64,000 nucleotides of DNA, from NCBI GenBank assembly GCA_028023455.1, contig JAQFVV010012400.1:15185490-15249489 (forward strand), written 5' to 3'. Positions within the stretch are counted from its first letter, which is position 1; each line of letters begins with the position of its first letter. Position numbers and translations under genes: made by a program. Below, piece by piece: positions 24,470 to 37,084 of this stretch. The notes under the pieces were generated by a model, which was not told the origin of the DNA, ran no database searches, and saw only the letters and a list, made by a program, of their open reading frames with translations. The stretch comes from Epiperipatus broadwayi. Taxonomy: Eukaryota; Onychophora; Udeonychophora; Euonychophora; Peripatidae.

Positions 24470-27293
24470 AAAAATCCAATATATATAATATTATTACCAA
24501 ATATGTTCAATATTTCATTATAGAAATATATAGATACTGAATATTTTCAAAAAACATGAATAATTTACTACCACCATCCACATAAAAAAAAAAGTTGTTT
24601 TTTTTTTTTAATAATTTTTTGATTATTATCTAATATTTAAAAAAAGCATTTATTTATTTATTTAAAAAAAAAGTCTTCCTCGTTCCATTAAAATGTTATA
24701 ACATTTTAAAAATAAATCATTAACCTTCAACACATTCTAATTATATCTATGCCAGATAAAGATCTAATTTAAGGCAAGATAAAAACAAGCATATTTTATA
24801 GATAAGACTTCACTATTTATTTGCAGCACTAAGTGTAAAATGCTATAAAAACTTAACTGATTAAGTATCATTATTTAATCATAATATTCAATTGGTTAGG
24901 TGTTACAATACTCCTTTCAGCAAAAAACTTAACTCACATATACTTAATTACATGAATTAATATGAAAAATAGTATAGAAAAAATAAAAAAGTACATTTTT
25001 AGCAAAAATTTATAATACCTATATGTAATTATTCTAATATGGAGACAATACTATATATGTAAAAATTCCAGAAACAACTTATATGAATATTGGTAACATA
25101 TAATCTAAAGGCAGTTGTAAATGTTTCCAATTAAAACAAAATGAATAGATATTTGATGTGAAAAGCAATCAACAAAAGTATATTTTGTAACATGCACAGA
25201 CATGCACTAAGACTAAAAATAATTCACAAAAACTTTATACTGTATATGAAATCAACAAATTGGAAAGTTTGATAACAATATTTACAAGTTACACTCATTG
25301 ATGACTTCTCTGAGATTCAAGTCATCATATTTTATAATCATTACTTCAAAAATGGCAATCACTATAATATGTAAATTTCAAAATATTAATTACTCTTTCA
25401 ATAATTAATTTATCAATAACTAAAAACATTTAATATTTTTCATAAAATGCTTCACTATAACTTTTCAGTAATAAAGAGTAGTGAAAATTAGTTATTTGGT
25501 TCCTTATTATTCTAACTCAGCTTTAATATGATCACCAGATCTATAATCACTGATTATCTCAATACAGCTGAACTAATGTTGCTTAGAAAATATATTTAAT
25601 CTCTAAGCCTTTGGTGATCTGCCTTGATCAAATTCTAATACAATTCTTAATACTAATTCTTATAATGCTACACAACTGGTTATTCAGAAGCTCAATTTTA
25701 ATATCAAGTGAACATAATTTTTCAAAATTGAACTAATCTAGTCTCCTAATGAACACCAACATGATATCCATCTGAATTTGCATTTAATTTTTAATTCTCT
25801 ATTGCTTTCCTAAACACATTACACAACCATTACAATTTCTCTCACAAAGGTTTATTATCTGTATAAGCTATTTGACATGTATTATAAATTTAATAACTAT
25901 ATTAAACATTCAAATCTCTTCTAAAATATAGGGCCAAAATCTACTATTTACAGACATTTTAAAATCAATCTATAGTATAAATTTCTAAAATCACAAACTC
26001 TAATATATATATAATTGAATGCCATTAAATCATTTTTAAGCAATAAATGCTTCTTCTTTATACATCACCAGAGTTTCAATTCTTACATTCTTTAGCTTGC
26101 ATTGTATATGATAAACAAGAACCACTCCCTACAAGATGATAGTGTGTTTAGACCTCCACCTCTCAACTGAATGGCTTTCCCTTCAGCAACAGAAAATTGG
26201 GACTTGAAGTTATGCATCTAGCAATCACCAACTTCATTTTTAATTCAAGTTAAAAACGTGGAACTCAAAAGATTTTGAACCCAAGACCAACCAATCTGCT
26301 TATACAATTATAAACTTATCATTTGGTTCTATACTTTATATGTGTGATAAAACATGAGCAGCTCTATACTTTAGGGTCATCTATAAGTAGGCTTGACTAA
26401 TCAGTCCCTTATCAGATGAAACTAAAATAAATAATTATTCATTCAGTATCAGAGCTATATAACTAGGCTGGGGTTCAAAACCTCAGAGTTTTTTAATTTC
26501 AGGCTTTTAGCTTGAAAATAGTTTGTAGATGAAACTACATTACATCCAGCTATTAAATCTCAAATTTTCATTGACAAAGACAAAGGCCAGAAACTGATCT
26601 GGGAATTTAAATGTGTTACCATCAGATATACATTGATTTAGATAAGAGAATTGCTCTCATTTTATCAGGTTTAATTCTTTTTATCAAAACTGCTTATTTA
26701 CTAGAAATAAAAGTGAAATTAAGATTCTTTTATATTAAAACATTTCTTTAATAAAGTTCTACATTAGAAATAATGATTTTACTTTCTTTTATTTCACATC
26801 TACCTATTGTAATCTTGAATAATCAATGGATGCTATATTAACTTCTAATTATTACTCTTTGTCATGAAGCAATGAAAAACTTTTTTTAAAAGTGCACTTT
26901 CAGAGAAATGATATTTTCATTTTGAAGTCTGAAGTAAAACTGACAAAAGTACGGCTTATCTTCACAACATTATATTTTTTTAAAAAAATAGCCTTTCACT
27001 GTAATCTACAGATTTGGATAATGGATGACAAAACTCAAATCCTCATCAGCATATTATGGAAAATTCTTTTTATCTATATTGCATAAGTTCTCAGAATCTG
27101 CTTCTCCTTTTCCTAACCATATCTCTTTTACTCTGTTGCCAGTGAACTTTAAAATTCATTTATATCTTCTTACACTAGACTACTCAGTAAAATGTCAAAC
27201 ATATTACAAAATGATTGATTACACATACATCTTTCTATAATATTGTCTTTAAAGAGTTTGGCAAAACAAACTTCTAAAGATTAATTTTAATTA
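24470..27293. other. A+T-rich non-coding stretch, no gene seen
   Basis: No motif-bearing frame on either strand. 25500-26600 is slightly less A+T-rich and contains no repeat I can match inside the window. It could be intron or old unrecognisable repeat. Confidence 0.45.
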
Positions 27294-28410
27294 TAAAAAA
27301 AAAATCAAGTCAGATGTCACATGACCTAATTTAATAAACTTGTATTTACAAATGTTATATATAGAGCTCACAAAGTAAGCTCTTAAACTTTGCAAAATAT
27401 CCCCAACGTCAGACTGGTTTCTGCTACTGGCATTCTCAATGAGGTGCTAGGATATTCAAGCATTAGATTAAAAATACCAGGACAAGCCTAGCATTTTATC
27501 AAATGTATAACTATTAAGTAAAAAATCTGAAATTTTCAGACATCTATATGTCTTCCAATCCAGCCATCTAGCTTAAATAGCCATATAGGACTAAACTAAG
27601 TATAGATACACCATATATTAATAGTTTTAGCAATATAAATTCACCAAAGCCTTAATAGCAAAAATTACAAAAAAATCAAAGTCAGATGTCACATCACCTA
27701 ATTTAATAAGCTTGTATTTACAAATGTTATATATAGAGCTCACAAAATAAGCTCTTAACAAGCTTTGTAAAATATCCCCAACCTCAGACTATTTAACTTA
27801 GATAGCTGTATTGGAAGACACATAGATGTCTGAAAATTTCAAATTTTCTACTTAATATTTATACATTAGATAAAGTGATGGGTTGGTCCTGGTATTTTTA
27901 ATCTAATGTATGAATATCCTAGCACCTCACTGAGGATGCCAGTAGCAGAAAGGTCTGAGGTTGGGGATATTTTGCAAAGCTTGTTAAAAACTTATTTTGC
28001 GAGCTCTATATATAACATTTGTAAATACAAGCTTATTAAATTAAGTCATGTGACATCTGACTTGGATTTTTTTTTGTAAATTTTATTTTTTGCTATTAAG
28101 GCTTTGGCAATTTTATATTGCTAAATCTATTAATATATGGTGTATCTGAATTTAGTTCAGTCTGATATGGCCATTTAAGTTAGAAAGCTGGATTGGAAGA
28201 CATATGGATGTCTGAAAATTTCAGATTTTCTACTTTATAGATATACATTAGATAAAGTGCTGGACTTGTCCTGGTATTTTTAATCCAATGCTTAAATATC
28301 CTAGCACCTCAGTGAGGATGCCAATAGCAGAAACCAGTCTGAGGTTGGGGATATTTTGCAAAGCTTATTAAGAGCTTATTTTGCGAGTTCTATATATAAA
28401 ATTAATTTGA
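27294..28410. repeat. Complex inverted repeat: about 1.3 units forward, then about 1.6 units reversed
   Basis: Call the parts a (27294-27420, core cagatgtcacatgacctaat), b (27420-27565, core gaggtgctaggatattcaag) and c (27565-27675). The left half reads a-b-c-a and ends near 27789. From there the sequence returns on the other strand; read in reverse complement from 28410 it gives a-b-c-a-b. Copies of part a lie at 27300, 27680, 27960-28075 (inverted) and 28345-28400 (inverted). The copies differ by scattered substitutions. There is no reading frame of note. It resembles a tandem array of a repeat unit that was copied head to tail and then in reverse. Confidence 0.85.
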
Positions 28411-28534
28411 AATAATTTAATTCTAATAAAATCTTATGTATAATTCACGCCTATTGGATTATTGAAACTAAAAATAATTTCTTAATAGAGAATGCAACAG
28501 CTTTTAAATATGCCATAATAAAAAATATAGGTAG

Positions 28535-29810
28535 TGAACTGATCTATCATGTCAGCCACTTGATGGCATTGATGCTAAGCAAAAACACATTGATATAATG
28601 TTCACAGCCAGTAATTCTATAGAACTATGATTTCCATAAAATTAAAAAATTCAAACACAATATAAAATGTAAGCCGACTTTTTGGGACAGTAATTAATCA
28701 GAGACTGGCTTTTGTGTGTGTGTGTGCATGTGGATAAAAAATTACAATACTTTCGAATAGCAAATAATAGTACACTTGAGACATTTTTGGATAGTAATTC
28801 AAACAAAATTTTACAATGAAAGCTCACTTTGATCTTTTTGGGACAGTAAATTAATCAGAGATGGGCTTCTTTAGGTTTTTTTATTTTGCGTATTGGAAAA
28901 GTTACGGTAGTTTTTTAATAAAAAATTTAATTAAATTTTACCCCTTTTTTGGACAGTAATTAATCAGGCACCACATTGGGGGGAGGGGGTAAATTAGGTT
29001 GCACTCTTTTTGTGTGCATATATAAAATTTACGTTACTTTTTTAATAATAAATAATAGTAAATATAGTGAAGACTTATTTGGATAGTAATTAATCAGAGA
29101 CGGGCTTCTTTGGATTTTTTTTTTGCGTATGGGAAAAGTTACGGTAAAATATAAAATTAAATTTTACCTTTTTTGGTCAGTAATTAATCAGACATTGCGT
29201 TTTGGGGGGAAAAAATAAATTAGATTGCAATTTACCCACTAAAGTTAATAATTATAACAAACTATTGTAATAAAATCTGATTACGGTGTCTGGAAATTGC
29301 CAATTTTCAGAGTTCAAAGCAGCCATCTTCCTTGTTTCAGATGAATTCCTGCAATACGTTACTTTCATCAGGATTTTTGAAATAGTGCTGTGCCGCACCC
29401 TAAAATTCATTTTGTGATGCTAACAGTCCTGATGGAACAGTGACAACACTGTTAAAGCTGTTAGAAGGTATCAGTAGATCAGTTCAAATGAAACAAAAAA
29501 AGTTGGACCTGAAAAGTTAAATTATTTAGACACGATGCAGTCAATGCATCATCACGATACTGTAGAGAAAATATACAACACAGCATTACGATAAAGTACG
29601 TAACACTAGCAACTATGGCAGCCAATGAAGGCATTTTTCTGTGCTTGTAGCATAGAAAAAAGCCACAGTGGTAGCAAACAGCTGAATAAATGGACTCTTT
29701 GTGCTTTATCTTAGAAAGTTATCTGCTTGGCTGCGGCTGTGAAACAGCATATTTCTAGCAATTTAGCTAGAAATGGCACTGTCCAGTGGCTGACATGATA
29801 GAACAGAACC
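28535..29810. mobile_element. hAT-like transposon of the 2110/51707 family, copy 2, inverted and expanded
   Basis: The left end ctatcatgtcagccacttga and the complement of the right end ctatcatgtcagccactgga match each other and the ends at 2110 and 51707. Next to the right end, the complement of 29600-29680 (tttctatgctacaagcacag) matches the left subterminal part of the other two copies (tttctatgcaaaagcacag), so this copy lies in the opposite orientation and is more diverged. Its other half has been replaced or expanded by a degenerate tandem repeat (28675-29215). I could not find a clear 8-bp duplication. Confidence 0.65.
28675..29215. repeat. Degenerate tandem repeat inside the hAT copy
   Basis: The phrase ggacagtaattaatcagaga, or a close variant, occurs near 28686, 28841, 28953, 29075 and 29178, and a partial form at 28789. 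It is often followed by gggcttcttt, a T-run and gcgtat(t/g)ggaaaagttacggt (28889, 29126). Spacings are roughly 105-155 bp. Confidence 0.75.
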
Positions 29811-31920
29811 CTATCAAAATAAATGTGTAAATAGTTAGTGATTTATTTAAACTTTTTCTAAAAATTGATTTTTTTTTTAAGATTTTAAACTAAATATTCA
29901 TCTTCCTAAGAAAAGCAATATATTTGTTTTAAAGTGGTAACTGCCATTTTATCTAAATTCATCTGTTTCTAAAAAATGCCCTTGTAATTTGTTTTTTAAT
30001 CAAATCTAAAGTGTTGGGTGCCTGATGACAGAAATATTGAGTAAAAAAGTAGAATGAAACTTGCAATGGTTAATCAGGCTTCTAATATGGCTACAAAATT
30101 ATTTAGTATCTTTGAAAAAGGCAATATATTTTTTTCTTTAGTGAGATAGTATATTATGCCATCTCATATATATTTAATTTAATAGTAATTTCATTAGTTT
30201 ATAGTAGAATTTTACAAAAATACATTATCTTATTAAATCAATTAGATTTTTTGTTTATCTCAAGAAGATATAAGAATTTCAAGTTTGATTTTTTTTAAAA
30301 ATCTATTTAAATTGATTATAATTCAAAATAAACTAGTGTCTTGAAGTATAAGCTTTTTTTTTTTTTGCATTTTTTGGAAAAAGGTGGGTTGGGAAAAAAA
30401 TAGAGAGGATCACAATTAACTCTATTGTCAAAACCTAAGCTAAAAAATGGATTCGTAATTAAGAATATTGTTAGGGTCTATCAGTTATATATTGTGCTAA
30501 TTAATCAAGAACTTTTTCTTAAATTAAAAATTCCTAAGGAAGAAAAGAACAGAAAGTTAAGTGACAAAATTTAGCTAAAAATAAGTTTAAAAGGTGTGAA
30601 TCCTATTTACAAATAAATTTATTAAAAAAGTACAGAAAGAGATGAAGAGAAGAAAAAACAACTTTTGTTAGATTATTTAAAAAAATTTGCATTCAAAGTA
30701 TTACTACATGTCATTATGAAAATGTTCTCTGGCTAGAGAGCATCAATGACTTTCCTCCTAAGAGAAACTGTCTTCCAGCCATACCTGGAGTCTCCTGAAA
30801 AAATTCTATCTATGGAAAGTATAAAGCCAGCCAACTAACCAAGGACATATGCAGGGGTCAGAGGACTTAAAGGATTCATACTAGAAATTATGAACTAATG
30901 TTAACCATGGACTGTACCCTCATGGTGAAAATTTAACAGGCAATGAAACATGTGTAATTATAAACTGTTTTACTAAAGTGAACTTTTATAATATAATTAG
31001 TGTAATCTTAACATAGACTCAGTCAATTGTGCTTGATGTATATTAAAAGTTTCAACAATAGAGTATGGAAATATTTGAATAATATTCATCATTTTATTTT
31101 GATATAATTAGAAAGAGGGGGGAGTAGGTTGCTGTACTGTTTGTTTTAATCTTTGTTAACTGTGTGTGTTTATCGGGGTTAGTTACCCGTGTGTGAACTA
31201 TTCGATTATAAAAAGACAAAAAAGAGAGATAAAGTCAGTTAAAATCTCGGTCATAAGCAAGCACAAGACACTTATGCTGGAAAAAAGTGTACATCAAAGT
31301 AAAAATCGACGGTCATAAGCAATCACAGGACACTTATGCTGTAATTTAATGATCAGTATAAATTATTTAACAGTACTGAATGTAGATGGTTTGAGTGAAG
31401 CACAGAATATCTCACTCTATTATTAAATTACCTAGATGTTCAACTACTTGGACAGGTTCTCAATAATAAAGTTAAGCTATTGTTGGTTATAGAAAAGTGA
31501 TAGTGCATTTCCTCAAGAAAGATTATGAAAATGTTGAATAATAATATCATTATAAAATTGGTAAGCAATTGAGTAAATTTTTGCAAGTATTTTGTTTTTG
31601 AAATTGATTGAGCCAGTTCAGATACAGTGAGGGGAGGATTGGGAAAGAAGATAGTTGTAAGAAAAAGAGTATAATAAAGATTAGTTAAGCTTGTGTGTCT
31701 CTTTTATTAATTTAAATATAGTATTAACTAAAATTGAGTCCTCCAGAGAGAAAATATATCATAATTATTAGAATCTGCAAAAGACTACACTTTAAAAGAT
31801 TATGTGGCCATGTTATATATATATCAAAAAATACAATCGTAGAATAATCTTCTTGATCTAGTGATATGATGTAATGCACAATGACTTCTTATATGGAGTC
31901 AGGAAACTCTCAGCAACTAT
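29811..31920. other. Mostly A+T-rich; one small LTR-like or promoter-like patch
   Basis: No gene. 30720-30960 is less A+T-rich but unassigned. Around 31100-31345 a patch has a TATA-like gattataaaaag (31204) followed by a two-copy tandem repeat of cggtcataagca(a/g)(g/t)cac (31248-31281 and 31310-31341), each copy with cataag/cttatg inverted ends. It could be a fragment of an LTR; I see no partner LTR or primer-binding site. Confidence 0.4.
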
Positions 31921-31970
31921 GCCCAGAGAAACCTGTTTCCCACTTTATCTTCCCTTTCAAACCCCCCCCC

Positions 31971-32340
31971 CTACATTTTCCCATATCCTGCTTCATCCCA
32001 TTTCCACAACATAATCTTTGTCAACTCCATAGCCTTTATATCTAAATACCCCTTATCTTTTCCTAAATCCAGCATAAAAATCAATAACCCTCTTTCTTTA
32101 TAATCACTTTGATTATATTTATTCTTCCACAACTTTACTATTTGTATTCCTTCTGCTCTCAGACATTTACATTCAATTAACAGATGCCTAATATTTTTTA
32201 TGCCTTCCTTAAGCAACTTGCAGACTAAATCACCCACATTTTTCCATTTAAGCATATAATCCCATTGCTAAAGTTCATTTTACTTTTTGTATCTCTCATA
32301 TAAAAACTTGACCATCTATTTCTCCTTGAATTGCCTCCTT
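31971..32340 (-). pseudogene. LINE family B, C-terminal domain
   Basis: This is a minus-strand open frame of 94 codons (31971-32255), ending in a stop just before a poly-C run at 31962-31971. It contains KNIRHLLIECKCLRAEG, the histidine/cysteine motif seen after the reverse transcriptase in many LINEs (family: T..H.L..C....). This marks the 3' end of the element that starts near 39420. Frameshifts separate it from the reverse transcriptase upstream. Confidence 0.75.
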
Positions 32341-33560
32341 TGCTGTTCACACCTCTGCATCTAATGCATGTCTTCCTACTTCCCTTTGTACTTTTTCTAA
32401 GTAATCTAATACCCCTTTACTAACACATAACGCATCATTAGCATATGTTAACCCTACTACTGCAACTCCCTTCCATACAGTTCTAGCTACATCATATTTA
32501 TTATATGAAAACACTGTTAATTTCTTTACCAAACCATTTCTTTTCTTTGCTTCACTTACTAATTTTTTCTCCTATTCATCCAAGCAATTTTTCTGATTAA
32601 TTATGAAGATTCCCAAATAACTATATCTATCGACTACATTTAACTTTATATCCCCCAATAAAAAATCTACATCTTCTCTTTCCCCAGTATTAACCATTAA
32701 TATATTTCACTAAATTTAATCCCCATCTCTTTACACACTCTTGCAGATGTTTTCAGCATAGCTTCCGTATCTTCTCTTCTTTCTGCACACAAAAAGATAT
32801 CAAAAAAAAAAAAAAAAACTGAAAAAGTATATACTCCCTTGCCACCTATTAACGATATCTCCATCCCTCTTCCTAGTCTTTCTATTGCTTACTCCATTTC
32901 ACTCAAATACAACAAAAACAAAATAGGTGACATAGGGCATCCTTGCCTTAGTACCACCCTATTTTTAACTTTAACTGATTCTATATTCCCTAATTGATAA
33001 GTATAGTAATTATTTTCATATAATTTCTTAATAATATCTACTAAAGCTTCATCCCTTTTCAAATTTGCTAAACTTACCTATAATCTATTTCTATTTACTC
33101 GATCATATGCCTCCTCTATAACTATAAAACTCATATGTAACAATCTACCTGAATTCCTATTCATATCCATAAGTTGTGTCACTACAAATAAACTATCTCC
33201 TATATGACCATCTTGCCTAAAACTTCCTTGCATTTTCCCCCACCAAATTATTCTCTTCCATCCATTTTGCAACCCTTCCAGCCACCATATATGAGAAAAC
33301 TTAATATAAAACTGATGTTACTGCTATTGGTGAATAATTATTTAACTTTCTATGATCCTTACACTATCCGTTAAATAATAATCTTACTCTTGTATTACTC
33401 CAACTATCCGGAAAAACTCTCTTCTGTGCCATCTTATTAAAACATGATAATAACTTTACTTTTGCTCTATGCCTTTAATTCATTACCATCTCTGCCACCC
33501 ATCCATCTAAAACCCTTGCCTTTCCACTTTTCAATTTCTTCCTTGCCTCAGTCAGTTCAT
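32341..33560 (-). pseudogene. LINE family B, reverse transcriptase domain, broken
   Basis: Read on the minus strand, frames in order give: KLKSGKARVLDGWVAEM (33540-33480; family GKA.G.DGW); GSFRQDGHIGDSLFVVTQL (33225-33170; family GF...R..EDNLF.L.Q); IVIEEAYDRVNRNRL (33125-33078; the first catalytic aspartate block, D/EKAYD.V); VVLRQGCPMSPILFLLYLS (32965-32910; RQGCP.SP.LF); and LCAERREDTEAML after the place where the catalytic YADD should stand. That site is overwritten by a poly-T tract (poly-A on +, 32803-32818), so the enzyme cannot work. TYANDALCVSKGVLDYLEKVQREVGR (32452-32370 region) belongs to the thumb/connection. The wording closely resembles the elements annotated as tick transposons. 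Confidence 0.85.
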
Positions 33561-34285
33561 TTTTTGTAAACCTAAGATTCCCATTACTAAATGCTCTCAT
33601 GTTTTCTATCACTAAGTTTTTCACATCTAACATCTTTTCTATATCCATTACATATCTATTTAAGATTCTCTCTCATTCTTCTCTAGAGCTACACTCTATT
33701 ACCTCATCATCTAGTAATACTATCTCTCTCTCTCCCCTACATTTCTTCTTTTAATGTAATTCCAAAATTTTTTACTCTCATCTCTTCCACTTTTATTAAT
33801 ATCCTCCAACAATTTACTATTCAACTTCATTCTCTCTCTCTATAATTATCTATTTTAGCCAACTTTTTCTTTTCTAAGTACTTTTTCCATTTAGCATTAA
33901 TATCTTTTTCACTTTCTTTGTTCTTAATAGCACACTTATATTCTCTGCATGCTTTTCCCCTCTCTTTTACACTTTTACTAACTCTCATCATTTATTACTT
34001 TTATTCGTCTGCATATTCTCAACTAAAAACCTATTTGCCATTTTTTCTATTTCACCACACCAGTCCTTATATTCATCCCCAACCAACTGATCCCATGGTT
34101 TCTTCAACTTGTATTTTATACTCTTTCAACTTATTCTTATCATTCACTCTCCATCTATAGCTTTCACTAGTTTCTACTTTTATTTCTATTGTCCATCATA
34201 TTACTAACCATTTCTATTACAATAAAATTATGATCACTATTACACACTCTCTCTTCTGAAGCAGATGATCTGATGCTCAGATCCT
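33561..34285 (-). pseudogene. LINE family B, end of endonuclease and linker
   Basis: At 34240-34190 the minus strand reads CNSDHNFIVIEM, the conserved SDH(N/K).I motif at the C-terminus of apurinic-type LINE endonucleases; the aspartate and histidine are catalytic in the family. Downstream (34150-33600) is the charged linker to the reverse transcriptase, with MRESKKFWNYIKRRN-like sequence and ENMRAFSNGNLRFTKNELTEA just before the fingers motif. The endonuclease is cut off from its N-terminal part by an insertion beginning near 34285. Confidence 0.75.
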
Positions 34286-37084
34286 GCTTCACAGCCCACA
34301 TCCAATCTCCTACCACCTAACCGTATTCAAACTCATCCTTACGCACGTATACACATAACTAATAATATATTTCTTTACCCAATAGTATAAAATAATGTAA
34401 ACGTATGTGTCTTAATTTAATATTTAATCTAATAATAATATTCTCATGTGTATGCGGGCGTAAATAATAAATATATATGTATATCTTAGCGTAGGAGATT
34501 GTGATTGAATTAATAGTATATTATATATATACGATATTATATACGATACTTATTATATTTTTCATATATAAGTTTGTAGCCAGAAATGGTGCAATCTTGT
34601 TAGTAAATCTCTCAAAAAACAATAACCCGGAAGACCCTTTAGATTAAAATAGATTACAAATTGGTAATAATAAAATAAACCCATTAGTGGAAATTGTCCA
34701 TGCTAGCTTGTTTTAAAATCATAAGATTCATTTTAAAACAATCGTTCGAGAAACTGATAACAAACTTGCATTGTTTCAAACATCTTACCAGATAAGAGTA
34801 TCCGGCCAAACATTTCCAAATAAAATCTAAGTGCTTAAACCGCCTCAGGTCCAGCAGTAGTTGCCTAGTTACAGCTTCAAAATCAAAAGTATAAATACTG
34901 CTGGATTTGAATCCACAAAGGAGAGGAGATCATTAAATAGCCATGCTGCTAAACATAATCCACACCCGATGTAATTTTCACGCAATGTGTTGTGAGTAGT
35001 AAATTTCGCCTTGTCCCTCCGTTATAATATGCTGATCCCAGGAACGAAGCTTCCGTACTCCGTGCTACTGAACTTTATATATGTCTTTCCAATGAAATGA
35101 AGTGCTATCTCAAATCATCCTGCTACCCTAGATCTAGTGACAATACCGATGGACTGATTCCTAGTGAAATGCTTTTCTCAATCATCAAGGTAAAGAACTC
35201 AGACCGCTTATAATTCCTAAAATCCTGCCTTCTGTGTAATGTGTATATTTTAAACTATATCTTTTAAATGTCTTCAAATATATATAACTCTATATAACTA
35301 ATTTATGCTAAGCCTCTTATATAAAATGTTTTTCTTTTCTTTTATTTAAAAGCGGCCAACAATTTTTATTAATGTTTTTATGTATTTATCTTTTAAAGTT
35401 AATGCCAATAATATTCTAAAATCGCCAGCATATAACTTATTTTGTTTTCCCCACCCATCATTTACTGGATAAATAATTTCTAATTGATCAAAACAAGTCT
35501 TATTCAGCTTGCCCAGATGCTCGCGGTTTTAGAGAAATAAATTAATTACATTTTTCATGTTTATTGTTGAAAAACAGATTTGACATCTGTTTTCCCATCC
35601 TCCTTCCTAAATAATGTGCTATCTTTTATTTTTCAACTATATTATATATGTGAATTTAATCTTAGCTATTACGACCACCCATTTATTTTATAATCAATTA
35701 ATGTATTTTCACAAGGGCATAAATCAACCAAAGTTGAGATTTAATGTGTAAAAAGTAATGAATAACATTAAGTAATATAATGTAAGGGGGAGGGGGACCT
35801 TAACCTTTTTATTCTATATTTATATGTATAATTATTATCCCTGTTTGCTTAAAGTAAAGCCATGTCATTACGCTGAATAGTTCATAATTTGTGGGCAATA
35901 AATACGTCCCAATAATCTTTAATTTCAGAAATATATTTATGCTTTATTAATAAGTGTTTAGTGCATAAAGGCCATTCTATTTTTATATATATATTCATGC
36001 TTCTTTCTTACATGGAGGCAACCGCAAAGTCGGACCCCATCGTCGTCTCTCTGTCCTTAAACCATGCTGTAAAAAACAACTGGGGGACATCCACGGTCTT
36101 ACGAGCATGCTTTATACGGGGATCGCTCTGGAAAAACCAGCCCGATAGGCATAGCCGGCCGCCCTTCGTTCGTCAAATCGACCCTGCCAAAGTTTGCAGA
36201 GGAAATCGGTCACTTCTTCTTAGAATTCACGAAGCACACTCCAGGATCCATAAAAGGACCAACCCAATAAGCCACCATGCTCGCACCACTTTTCCTTATC
36301 TTATCATTCGCCCAGAAGTATTCATAAGCCGTAATGAAATGATTTATTTAAACAAACATATTGCCATTAGTTTAATATAAATCTTAATACGATAAATTTA
36401 GTATCATTTGTATAAATTGTTCATTACCCATCCCGCGCATTAATTATCTAAATTTCCAAGTTAACCATCATTAAATGTAATCGAATATTATCTATGTTAA
36501 AATTATTGTTTAAAGTAATCAAATGCTCTTTTCATTTCTGGGGGTGTGACAGCGTTCAAATTGTATATTTTAATAGCGCTAATTTATTCAAACACATACA
36601 TATATTATTGGCATAGCCGCAATTATAATGTTGTTGTAAAAATAAACCAAATAAATACATATAATAATCCTGAGACTCACATCGGCTAAATGACCCGACA
36701 TAATTATTGTTAATAAACCTTAAATATATATACATCAAACTCGAATCCATGCTTTCTTTAGTTAAGATAAATATTAAGTTATTTCTTAAGCTTAAATATG
36801 ACTAGATGATCTCCGCTCTACACATAATTAATATGTTATTAAGTTAGTCTATCATGAGTTAGCCTTGAGTCTTTTTTGTGTCTCTGATGATCGATGCCGG
36901 CGGATGAGAAGTGGATTAATCGATGTCATCAGGATTGTTGCTCATAATGTTATAGATCTGGGGAATAGGTAAATAGGGCAGAATTCATGAGTGCTCCTGA
37001 CCTGTGTATCTTGCGCATGATTGGATTCGAGGTACTTTTGCCTAGATGCTTGATCTTGTTACGTGAACATACAAATCCGACCGG
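34286..37084. mobile_element. ~2.8-kb insertion splitting the LINE B endonuclease; identity unknown (LTR element remnant?)
   Basis: The LINE frame stops near 37085 (…FDNEVYRSD) and resumes near 34285 (EERVCNSDH), leaving a gap of only a few residues, so what lies between was inserted. It has a different texture: fewer homopolymers, higher G+C at 34780-35200 and 36000-36300, a TATA-like tataaatact at 34891, and a tgtgacagcg at 36545 of the kind that begins many Gypsy-class LTRs. I find no pair of LTRs and no gag/pol motif. A 139-codon frame at 35961-36380 has no recognisable domain and may be chance. Exact ends and target duplication are not resolved. Confidence 0.55.
35961..36380 (+). other. 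139-codon open frame, unrecognised, doubtful
   Basis: This is the second-longest open frame in the window and lies in the G+C-richer core of the insertion. It starts with a hydrophobic segment (FIYIFMLLSYME) and continues arginine/histidine-rich without repeats or a known motif. No splice or upstream context supports it. It may be untranslated leader of a retroelement. Confidence 0.2.

Noticed and set aside
26460-26490. Box B-like ggggttcaaaacc as part of another SINE
   Set aside because: No box A at a suitable distance upstream and no second copy in the window.
33918-34160. + strand frame of 80 codons (also 38111-38459 and 39123-39326)
   Set aside because: These are antisense shadows of the minus-strand LINE B coding sequence or of the insertion in it.
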